Below, in pieces: positions 12,076 to 21,518 of a DNA stretch of 64,000 nucleotides (position 1 is the stretch's first letter; each line of letters starts with the position of its first letter). The position numbers and the translations under genes are program-made. The notes below the pieces were generated by a model that saw only the letters and a program-made list of their open reading frames with translations, did no database searches and was not told the DNA's origin. The stretch is from Benincasa hispida (Eukaryota; Streptophyta; Magnoliopsida; Cucurbitales; Cucurbitaceae), in the NCBI RefSeq assembly GCF_009727055.1, contig NC_052353.1:48643564-48707563 (forward strand), in the 5' to 3' direction.

Positions 12076-12119
12076 GTTGGATGTTCACATGACACCCGTG
12101 GGGACAAGCCAAAATGAAG
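12076..12119 (+). repeat. 45-bp UTR repeat, A copy 2
   Basis: Begins GTTGGATGTTCACATGAC and ends ACAAGCCAAAATGAAG; starts 154 bases after the start of copy 1. Preceded by the GATTGGCACACAA segment also seen before copy 2 in B. Confidence 0.85.
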
Positions 12120-12433
12120 AGTGTAACCATGACCAACTGTCTCTAGTAAATGACGCAAAAGTTTTGACCACTGTATGAAGATATATCAAGTGTTTTGACA
12201 AGAAAACATTCTATTTTGAAAAAAAAACTAGAAAAACATCTTTGAGCATAATTTTGTTATATAGAAAAATAAAGTAGGGCTTGTTAAGAATTTGCAAGGA
12301 TAGGAAGAAACTGCGATGTTAAGTAATGTGCCTAAGTGTAACATTTGGAGCAACCAATGGACGCAGAAATATAGGATAGGAATTGAGCTTTATTGCCTTA
12401 TTAGAAGATATGCTTGAGGAAAAGCATATATCT

Positions 12434-12446
12434 AAATTTGGGGGTG
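12434..12446 (+). other. Polypurine tract of element A
   Basis: AAATTTGGGGGTG lies directly before the TG of the 3' LTR. Elements C (AAATTTAGGGGTG) and D (AAATTTGAGGATG) have the same motif in the same place. It primes plus-strand DNA synthesis. Confidence 0.8.
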
Positions 12447-14212
12447 TGATAACTTGTAGAAATACAAGTTATTTTTACTGTCGTATCTAGATATTGCGGC
12501 CAAAAGAGATTAAATATGCACCAATTGTATGGAAATTAGCTTAAAAATACATAATTATGAATTATTGCAATTACACCCACTAACATCATTAAGATGGAAG
12601 AAAATAACATTTCTACTCTGTCTTGCAGGAAACCAAGTCACCGCTTGCAATCAAGGCTCAAGAAGAACTGACCAACGCATCTCTGTCACATTGCGCCCGT
12701 CAATCAACACTGAAAAGACGATTAACACAATGATGGCACAATGAGACAGTCAATTCAGAGCTGACTTTCAACCACACGTGGTAATAAAAACAACACCGCA
12801 TGCAAACACTCGATCGAAAGATGTAGCTGAGCAATGCAAAAGCAGAGGATTGTGACACGTGTACAACTAACGGTTGTGCAAATTCGACGATTTGATTGCA
12901 TAACTGAAGGAATAATATCCCTCCATCTTCGGAATTTCCATAACAACAAGTGGGGACCACAAGGCCGGAGTCAAAGTTCTTCAACTATAAATACCCCATA
13001 GAATTCACAGAAAAAGAAGTTATTCGATACAGGGCTAATTGCTGCTATTATATTGAGAAAAAGCCTGAGTTAAGTGTTAAACTGAAGAAATACAGGAAGA
13101 ACAAGAGGCAAGACCGAGAGGTGAGCCTCAGTGTTCATCTTCCAGATCCCCGCGGCGAAGCTCTTCTATTTAGATCCCTGCTACCAGTTGAGGAAGCCTG
13201 AGAGCGAAGCTCATCCATCCGTCCAATCCATCCAATCCGGCAAGCAGATCTCCATCCATCATTATAGTTCATCTTCTTTATCTCTACATTCACACACCGT
13301 GTATCAGACGTTAAATAGATATATTGAATGTCTTGATCGCTTTCATCACCACTTTTCTGTCTATTTTCGTTCCTCCGTTTATAGCTTTCTTCATGACGTG
13401 TTCTTAATCCCCTGGTAGTTAATATGAATTAAACGAGTACTTAATCTGTGTTAAAAAGATAAATTGTGTTTAGCTAAGGCATGCTAGACGGCATATTCAC
13501 CTGTGAGAGTAGAAGTGAAGATGTCGTTCTGATCTATCGAGAGAAGGTCAGAAGAATGCGTTAACTAGAGCAAGTAGTACTTCCAAAAAAGGAAGCAACC
13601 TTGCGTTCATTACGTTCATCTCTATTTCACCACAGACATGTGGAAACACGGCTGATCATTGAAAGGTGTACGCTAAGGGAAAAATGGAACCGCACTTATC
13701 ACTTCAACGCAATTAAGAACTTTCTGTTCTGTTTCACACGTAAGACTTGCCGCCGCATTACATGATCTTTGTAGAATCTTCACAGCCAACCTTGACCTCA
13801 ATATCTTGTATCATGAGGCCTGTATCTTGTACCATCTTAGCTTAGGTTTACTGCACTTTATTTTATTATCACATTTTTACTGCTTTCCCTTACTTTATTG
13901 CAATTCTTATATACTTGCACAAACTATACTTTTAAAAGATTGAAAAACCTGGTCGCATGTATAATAAACATAACGTAATAACCTCAAGCATTCCCTGTGT
14001 TCGACCTCAGATCACACCGAGAAACTTGCGATGGAATTATACTTGGTTCCAACGTAAGAAAACTTGTGACAACGCACAGAATACTACTAGAACATCCATG
14101 AATAACGCATATCTAGAAGTAGTATTGCATGAATTGAGTCAAGTCAGGGCATCATTTTATATCAATCGGCTTGAACCGTGCGTGCATCGTATAGCATAAC
14201 TTCAGAGTTACA
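12447..14212 (+). repeat. 3' LTR of element A (complete)
   Basis: Starts TGATAACTTGTA and ends GAGTTACA: 1766 bp. The first 26 bases contain a hairpin (ATAACTTGTA, GAAA loop, TACAAGTTAT at 12449-12472). A TATA box lies at 12985-12997, and a conserved block (13480-13620) includes ATCTTCAC-type inverted motifs. It is the best complete LTR of this family in the window together with those of C. Confidence 0.85.
12985..12997 (+). promoter_or_regulatory. LTR promoter TATA box (A, 3' LTR)
   Basis: CTATAAATACCCC. The same box is kept in the LTRs of B (15401, 27454) and C (32724, 41797), about 540 bases into each complete LTR, so it is probably the element's transcription start signal. Confidence 0.75.
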
Positions 14213-14509
14213 GTCACATTGCGCCGTGATTACGTTAATCTTCTCTTCATTGTTAATTGACGGGCGCAATGTAACAGAGATGCGTTGTTCAGTTTCTCGT
14301 TGAGCCTTGATCACAAGCAATGCATATTCCTGCAAAACAGAGTAAAAATATCCTCTTCTACCATCTTGACAATGTTAGTGGGTGTAATTGCGTTTCATAA
14401 TTATTGTATTTCTGAGCTATTTTTCATACAATCAACGCATATTCCTTCTCTTTTGGCTACAATACCTAGATAAGGCAGCATAAATAACTTGTATTTCTAC
14501 AAGTTATCA
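14213..14509 (-). repeat. Inverted LTR head fragment
   Basis: On the minus strand this begins TGATAACTTGTAGAAATAC (ending at 14509 on +) and covers about the first 300 bases of the LTR of the A/B/C family. It directly follows the end of the 3' LTR of A and is in opposite orientation to it. Confidence 0.8.
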
Positions 14510-14859
14510 GCCTCCACCTTGGTATCTTGTATCATGAAACCTGTATCTTGTATCATCTTAGCTTAGATTTACTTTATCGCAATTTATTTCATTATCGCAT
14601 TTTTACCGCTTTACTTTACTTTATCGCATGTTTAATTACTTGTACACAAAACTCTTTTATAAATTGAAAAACCCTTGGTCGCATGTATCACAAACATAAC
14701 GCAATAACCTCAAACAGTCCCTGTGTTTGACCTCGGATCACACCGAGAAACTTGCGGTGGAATTATACTTGGTTACAACGCAAGGAAACTTGTTACAATG
14801 TACAACATACTACAAGAACATTCATTATTAACGCATATCTAGAAGTATTATGGCGCTGT
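14510..14859 (+). repeat. LTR tail fragment with PBS-like end
   Basis: Plus-orientation 3' part of the same LTR family (from CCTTGGTATCTTGTATCATG to CTAGAAGTATTA), joined at 14509/14510 to the inverted head. It ends TATGGCGCTGTTG, like the PBS of the family, directly against the TG of element B. This suggests an element that lost nearly all of its inside. Confidence 0.65.
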
Positions 14860-16652
14860 TGATAACTTGTAGAAATACAAGTTATTTATGCCACCTTATC
14901 TAAATATTGCAACCAAAAGTTAGTAATTATGCACAAATTGTATGAAAATTAGCCTAGTATTGCAATAATTATAAATGTTTGCGATTACACCCACTAACAC
15001 CAAAAAGATGGAAGACAAGCCGAACTTTACTCTGTTTTATAGGAGACCAAGTCACCACTTGCGCTCAAGGCTCACGAGAGACTAATCAACGCATTTCTGT
15101 CACATTGCCCCCGTCAATCAACAATGAAGAGACGATTACAGCAGTGACAGCGCAATACGATAGTCAATCCAAGAGTTGTGCTTTAACCGCATGTAGTAAT
15201 AAAAACAAACACCGCATGCGAACCTATGATCGAAAGATGCAGCTGAGCAACACAAAAGCGAAGGATTGAGACTTGTGTACAACTAACGATTGTGCAGAAT
15301 TGACGGACTTATTGGATAACAGAAGGAATAATATCCCTCCCTCTTTGGAATTACCATAACCATGAGTGGGGACCACAAGGTCGGAGTCAAAGATCTGCAC
15401 CTATAAATACCCCATTGATTTCAGAGAAAAGATATGCCACTTGATACGGGGCTAAGTGCTGCTAGATTATAGAGAAAAGGCTGAGCTGAGTGCTTAAGAG
15501 AAGAAATCCAGGAAGAAGACGAGATAAGGCCGAGAGGTGAATCTCAGATCCAACCTGCCATACATCCGATCGAAAGCTCTGTGTAAAGATCCCTGCTACC
15601 AGTAGAGCAAGCCTGAGAGGGAAGCTCTTCCTACCATCAAATCCATCCTATCTGGAAAGCAGATCTCCATTAAATCTGTGCCAAGACATTGGCACTTATT
15701 TGTATCTGTTCTATCTCTCTTTCATTGTGTATTTCATGTTTTCTTTATCTCTTCATTCACACACCATGTATCAAATGCTTAGTAGAAATATTAAATGTTT
15801 CAATAGATTCCATTTACCATTTTCTGTCTATTTTCGTTCACCCATCCATCATTTTCTTCATGATGTCTCTTAACCCCCTGATGAGCAATATGAATCACTA
15901 AGAACTTAATCTGTATTAAAGATATAAAATACATTTAACTAAAGCATGTTAGACGGCATCTTCACCTGTGAGAGCAGAAGTGAAGGTGTCATTCTGATCT
16001 ATCGAGAGAAGGTCAGAAGAATGCGTTAACTAAAGCGAGTAGTACTTCCAGACATGGAAGCAACCTTGCGTTCATTACGTTAGTCTCTATTTCACCACAG
16101 ACATGTGGGAGCCCGACCGATCACTAAGAGGTGTATGCCAAGAGAAGAGTGGAATAGTATTTGCACCTTCAATCCAATTTAGAACTTGCGTTGTTTGTAT
16201 TATTTTTTTTTCTCTTTCTATTCTATTCATAAGACTTGTCACCGCATCCCATGTCTTTGCACAACTTTCACAGGCAGCCTTAATCCAAGCATCTTGTACA
16301 TGAAGTATGTATCTTGTATCTTCTAGCTTAGGTTTACTGTATTTTTATGTTTTTATCGCATCTTTACTGCTTTCCTTTATTTTATTGCAATTTATATACT
16401 TATACAAACTCATTTTTAAAGATTGAAAACTGGGTTGCATATATCATGAACATTTCGCAATAACCTAAACCATTCCCCATGTTCGAACTCGAATCACACC
16501 GAGAAACTAGCGATGAAATTACACTTGGTTCCATCATAAGGAAACTTATGACAACGTATGGCATACTACATGAACATCCATAATTAACGCATAACTAAAA
16601 GTAATATCGCATCATTGTGAGCAATTTTTATCATCAATCCAAACCCGTTACA
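14860..16652 (+). repeat. 5' LTR of element B
   Basis: TGATAACTTGTA... to ...CCCGTTACA, 1793 bp, aligned over its length with 12447-14212. The tip hairpin is at 14862-14885 and the TATA box CTATAAATACCCC at 15401-15413. Confidence 0.8.
15401..15413 (+). promoter_or_regulatory. LTR promoter TATA box (B, 5' LTR)
   Basis: CTATAAATACCCC, in the same LTR position as in A and C. As it is in the 5' LTR, it is the promoter that would have driven the B genomic RNA. Confidence 0.7.
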
Positions 16653-17883
16653 GTCGTCGCCTAGGATTTCGAGGCCTATTGTTGAGGAGAATGCAAGGTT
16701 CGAAATAAAGTCGGTCATGCTAAAAGTGATCCAAAATGAGGGGCAATTTGGGGGTCTGCAAGCTTCCCACTTGACCAGCTTTGTCGAAATGTGCGGCAAC
16801 TTCTCACTACCTGCCGTTACCCTTTAGAGTATTAGACTGTATCTGTTCCCTTACATCTTGGGGGACGAAGCCAAGAGGTGGACTCACTCACTGGAGCCAA
16901 ACGAGATCACATCATGGGATCAACTAGTTGAGCGATTCATGAAGAAGTTCTTCCTGCCGACCGTCAACGCAAGGTGACGAAAGGACGTGCTGAACTTTGA
17001 ACAAATGGAGAATGAGACCTTGAGCACCGCCTAGGTGCGATTTAGAAGATTGGTGAAAAACTACCCGCATATCGGGATACCCGATTGCGTTTTGATGGAG
17101 ACCTTTTATAACGGCCTGAATAGATTGACGCAGGCTGTTGCTGACGCCTCCGCGGTAGGAGGTTTTATGGACAAAACGTATACTGAGGCTAAAGTCATCC
17201 TTAACCGCATATCGCGGAACATGGATGACTGGATTGATGATGGCTATGGAGGCCGAGGCGCCAAATGAAGAAAGAATGAAACTGTCATTGTCCTTACGGA
17301 GACAATGACCACATTGGCCGCTTAAATGGTCGCGGTGACCTCTATCCTTCAATCGATGGCAATCAATCAAGGAGCCATCCCCCAACAATCAGCGCAACCT
17401 GCTGTACCAGCTCAAGTGGCCGTAATAAGTTGCATTAATTGTGGAGGAGCTCATGTAGCAGAAATGTGCCCATCGAATCTCTAGCAAGTATGCACCATCC
17501 AAAACAACCCCTTCAGCAACACCTACAATTCTGGCTAGAGGAGCCATCCTAACTTTGGTTGGGGAGGCAATCCTAACCAAGGGGGGCCAATCAACCATCA
17601 GAGTGGCAGTCAAGGAAATCCTCCTTTTTACCATAACTCGAACCAGGGGCAACCAAGGCAATCGCATAACTAACAACCCTCATCTTCAAACACCTCTGGA
17701 AGCTCATTGGAGGCCCTGCTTAAACAATATATGGACAAAAATGACGTAGTAATGCAGATGCAGGCATCTTCAATTCGAAACTTAGAGATCCAAGTGGGCT
17801 AGCTGGCATCTGAGTTGAGAAATAGAGCACCAGGAACGTTGCCCAGCATCTCAGAAGCCTTGGGATCCAATGGAAAGGAGTAA
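16653..17883 (+). pseudogene. gag of element B (5' truncated, many stops)
   Basis: Begins inside gag because the PBS-to-gag-start segment is deleted (a join after CAGTCGTCG). From IVEENARFEIKSVML to LPSISEALGSN one frame can be followed with about ten stop codons and no frameshift. Landmarks: EGQFGGLQ, FVEMCGNFSLP, RLYLFPY, FFLPTVNAR, IGIPDCVLMETFYNGLNR, FGWGGNPNQGG. Most stops replace an Arg (CGA), Gln or Trp codon of copy A, as expected from C-to-T decay of methylated DNA. It ends at GKE followed by a stop, the same point as in A. Confidence 0.85.
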
Positions 17884-18747
17884 TGTCTCTAGGACATTGG
17901 GCAGGCAAGTTGGACCGCCTACAGAAATGTGGATTGCGCTCATTCAAAGAAACGCATCTTCGGTCCATATCTCACATCTTTGTTTAATGCTTTCTTTAAA
18001 TTCCTGTCTTATTGAATTCTTGAATTTTGTCTTTACTTCTTCATTTAATTTGTTTCTTGGCTTTATGAATTTAATTCTTCATTTATTTCCCTTGCATTTA
18101 TTTCTGTACCGCCTTTAATTCTCTTAACTTTTTGTAATTAATGCGTTAGTCCTTAATTGGTGAATGATTGAGAAATAAAGAGAAATTTATTGCTGCAAGT
18201 CATAGCAACTTGTGTTGTTGAAAAATAAAATAAATAAAAAAAAATCAACATCTAGTATGCAAAGCAATGATGGACGAATCTTGAACTAAGAAAGATATGC
18301 TTTGCATTCATCCAACTTAAATGTGTTGAAACCGAAGGGTGTGTTGCGCGCGTATATTTCCTTTGCCCATCCTTGGCTAAATGCACTATGTTGAGGTAAT
18401 GTTGCACTGGTAGCAATATCGTGCGCCCGATCCTCAAGAAATATGTTTACTTAAGGGATGTGTTGCGGGGATGCATGCGTTGCTGCCCGTCCTCTGCGAA
18501 GATGCAATTGCGTTAGTGAACGCATTGCGTTAATATTTACTTTGCGTCCATTCGAATAAAACATTAAAGAAAATTTTTTTTTTCATTTGAGGAGTCCAAT
18601 CATTTCGTATCCCAAAGCAATGATGATTCTGCAGACGAAAGGACGTTTTTCTGAAATTTCATAAATGAGAGAAGTTCGAGCGATGGGCCTTTTGAGGTCT
18701 CAAAACCTGTCACCACGAAAATCGCGTTGGGCCCACTACAGCCCAAC
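17884..18747 (+). other. Untranslated segment of B
   Basis: No gene. T-rich (17960-18130), then the GTGTGTTGCGCGCGTATAT segment shared with A and C (18340-18480), then about 180 bases (18560-18740) that have no counterpart in A and lead into the TATA box of the extra ORF. Confidence 0.65.
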
Positions 18748-18758
18748 CTATAAATAGG
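18748..18758 (+). promoter_or_regulatory. Internal TATA box before the extra ORF of B
   Basis: CTATAAATAGG, 126 bases before ATG 18884. The leader contains AAAACCCTAGC and CT-rich sequence (18825-18875), a composition usual for plant 5' UTRs. Element A lacks this segment, fusing the LTR-family UTR straight to the ORF. I infer a captured gene promoter; activity is unknown. Confidence 0.5.
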
Positions 18759-18895
18759 AACCCTTCCCCGTCTGTGAATTCTTTACCTTATTTTGCAAAC
18801 TGAAAACCCTAGCACCCAGCATACGAAGCTTTCTTCTTCCCAGAAACCCAACAATTTTTCTAGTCCTCCCAAGCTTATCATCCATGGCCGACCAA

Positions 18896-19075
18896 GCTTC
18901 CTAACACTCTACTTCACCATCAACCCCTTCCTCTGACCAAATCGCCATGCGAGAGGCAGCATTCCTCGCTGCCAGTCGCAGACTTGCTTCCTAACACTCT
19001 ACTTCACCATCAACCCCTTCCTCTGACCAAATCGCCATGCGAGAGGCAGCATTTCTCTCTGTCAGTCGTAGACTT
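18896..19075 (+). repeat. 90-bp tandem duplication in the extra ORF of B
   Basis: Units 18896-18985 and 18986-19075, each 90 bp (30 codons, so frame-neutral), differing at about five positions near their ends. A has one unit. Each contains CACTCTACTTCACCATC and ATGCGAGAGGCAGCATT. Confidence 0.85.
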
Positions 19076-19148
19076 GCTGCCTAACCCCACACCGTTCCGA
19101 GAATCACCGGTAGAACCTAGAGAAAACCCTTAGCCGTCAAACCTCCTC

Positions 19149-21518
19149 TGTAAACCTGAGACTTTTCTTGGATTATTTGCTCTTGTCACACATTGTAGGA
19201 TGTTGGATTTAAGTTATTGTTGTTCCATTGTTGAAGAAAATGGCAAAGCTTTTGGTTGAAGTTGTCTTTAATAATTTTGGAATTTATAAATAAAGAAAAG
19301 AAAAGAAAAGAAAAGAAAAAGGAAAAGGAAAAATGAAAAAAAAAAAAGAAAATGAAAGAAATTGGAAACCCATTCGGTGCTTAGGGTTTAAAGTGAGAAC
19401 CCACTCATTTCAGCCCATTTCTCCATCATTTCCCATTATACTTTTAGAGAATTTTGAGAGAGAGAGTGAAGGGAGAGGAAGAAGAAGTTGCTGCAGGCTG
19501 AAGGTTGAAGAAGGGAGGAAAAGCTCATGCAAGTGCAACCATGGAAGAATTTGGGTTCAACCTACCTATCTCTTGTTTTTAAGTCGGTTTGAGCTACAAA
19601 AGAAGAACTAAGAGGTGAGGACTGACTTTCTTGAAATTTAATCTATTTTCTAACAAATTTTATGAAGGAAGCTTGATCTAAATCTGATGTTAAGTTAATG
19701 GTTTTTGAAAAGGAAAATAGAGCACAAAATTTTCGTGCAAATCAGAAGGATCTCTGCTTTTCTCTGGTTTTTCGAACATTCTGGGGTGTACATGTTGGAT
19801 TAGAAGTCAATTGGGTATGTTTGAAAAGCTTATTCAAATTCCTATAACTTTCATGAAGAATTCGTGAGCCAAAAATTACTAGAAGTAGGTTTAATTTCAG
19901 GAGAAATGTAGAGGGTAGCAGAGAAGCACGAATCTGTATTCGCTGTGTTCGAGTAATTTTTGGAAAAATCCGTTGGGAATCTCGTTTTTATTCCTTCAGG
20001 TAAGTTGTAGAGGGTTCCAAAATAAAGAGTGTGATATATAGTACATTAATTTTGGTCACGTATTGAGGAAGTTATGAGTGTTGGAATTTAGGGTATTGAA
20101 TCTAGAAAATCTGGAAAGAAACTGTGAAGTGTGATTTTATTTCTAGAATTTAGAATTCATGAGCATGGAAAGACAAGACAATTTATAGTTCTGATGCTAA
20201 GTTTCGGTTGTTTGACAGGCCAAGAGGAAATAGGCCGAGTCTACAGACCAGTGAACTAGCCAAGACTGTGAGTGACAAAACAAATTTCAAAAATGATTTC
20301 TAAACTGTAATTTATGCTTAAATGGTTTACATGCTTGAATATGAACTTATGAATGATACATGATTTCTATGAATGGTTTCAAGCTTAATTTTTGAGCTTA
20401 TATTTTCTAATGAGGTTTATATACGAGAACGTGATTATTGACTTCCTGAAAAGTAGTTGAAACGATACCATTTAAGGTAAAGTATGTATTAGTGAGTACT
20501 GTTTAAAGATTTTCAGTTTTTCACAAGCAAGCCGAGTATGCTTGAGTTTTATGAAAGATAAAGATAAGCAGGCATGTTTTAATATTTTCATGTGGTTTTC
20601 TGAGACTTTTATTGACTACATGACTGAAATATTGAGCCCGAGGCTATATGGTACCATGTGCACACAGGTTCTATTTTGTTGTTGACGTTGAGTGTACTCC
20701 CTGACAACGATGCTGTTGGGAGTGTTGGGCGGGCCCCACTATGACAAAGACGATGGGAGTGCTGGGCGAGCCCTACTACATCGTAGAGCTAGTAAACATT
20801 GGTTGTACTAGGCGTGCCCTACACAACATTTATTTGTCATGTTAGTTAAAATGTTTTATATACTTGATATGCCTTGCTAGATTTTAATGACGTACTTGCG
20901 GAACATTTGAGAAAGCTTTTAGCATTGCACGTTTATGTTTAACGCTTTGATTGGATAGATTTATACGTTTAAAGGTTTATCATGTGTTCTGATTTGCAGA
21001 TTTACAGTTTTAAATTTAGTCACTCACTGGGCTTCGTAGCTCACTCTTTCAAAATGTTTTCCCAATTTTCAGGTAGAGATCGAGCTCCCGGTGCCTGATA
21101 ACTGCCAAAGTCTGTTTTCTCCTAAAAGCTTCCAGATCAAGCTTCATACGTGGGTGGAATTGTACATTGTGTTTGTTTATATTGTAAATGTCTTTGTAAG
21201 AACTGGATAGTTTATGGTTGTGTAAGCACTAGATGTCGTGGTTGTGTAAACCCCAGTTGGATATGTTTTTGGTTGTGATATCTCTATCAGGTTATTTTCC
21301 AAACCGAGTTATGTCAGGAACTTCATGTGTGTCTAAAGGTTTTTAGGGATTCCGCTGTGTTGCATTACATGTAAAGTATTTTATATATAAGATTAGTATG
21401 TTTATCAGGTTCAACGATTCAACAGGGTCAATAGGTATCGTCAGAGGAGGACGATGTTTGTTGGCTTCTCGCCATCTCCCTGACTAAGCTAGCAGGTAAT
21501 CTGGGAGAGGGTGTGACA
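19149..21518 (+). repeat. Solo gypsy-type LTR
   Basis: Starts TGTAAACCTGAG and ends GGGTGTGACA (2370 bp). It is flanked by the 5-bp duplication TCCTC (19144-19148 and 21519-21523), and element A has the uninterrupted site. Start and end resemble the LTR of element E (TGTAAGACCC...GTGTGACA), so the same broad gypsy group is likely. No ORF worth calling; an AAAG microsatellite lies at 19290-19350. Confidence 0.9.

Larger units (their letters stand above)
11276..12433 (+). other. 3' UTR of element A
   Basis: No gene. T-rich sequence (11290-11650) matches the region downstream of integrase in C (34000-34330, reversed). It ends with two copies of a 45-bp repeat, a TA microsatellite (11997-12012) and the PPT. 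The whole block is shared with B and C. Confidence 0.75.
5341..14212 (+). mobile_element. Element A: non-autonomous Athila/Tat-like gypsy element
   Basis: Order: 5' LTR remnant (5341-6262), PBS (6269-6285), broken gag (6382-about 7850), shared untranslated segment, extra ORF (8383-about 11275), 3' UTR with two 45-bp repeats, PPT (12434-12446), 3' LTR (12447-14212). No protease, RT or integrase motif is found between gag and the 3' LTR. LTRs and UTR match element C, which has pol, so A looks like a non-autonomous relative. The head of the 5' LTR is displaced by the copia element at 1-5340. The target-site duplication cannot be read because both flanks are rearranged. Confidence 0.8.
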
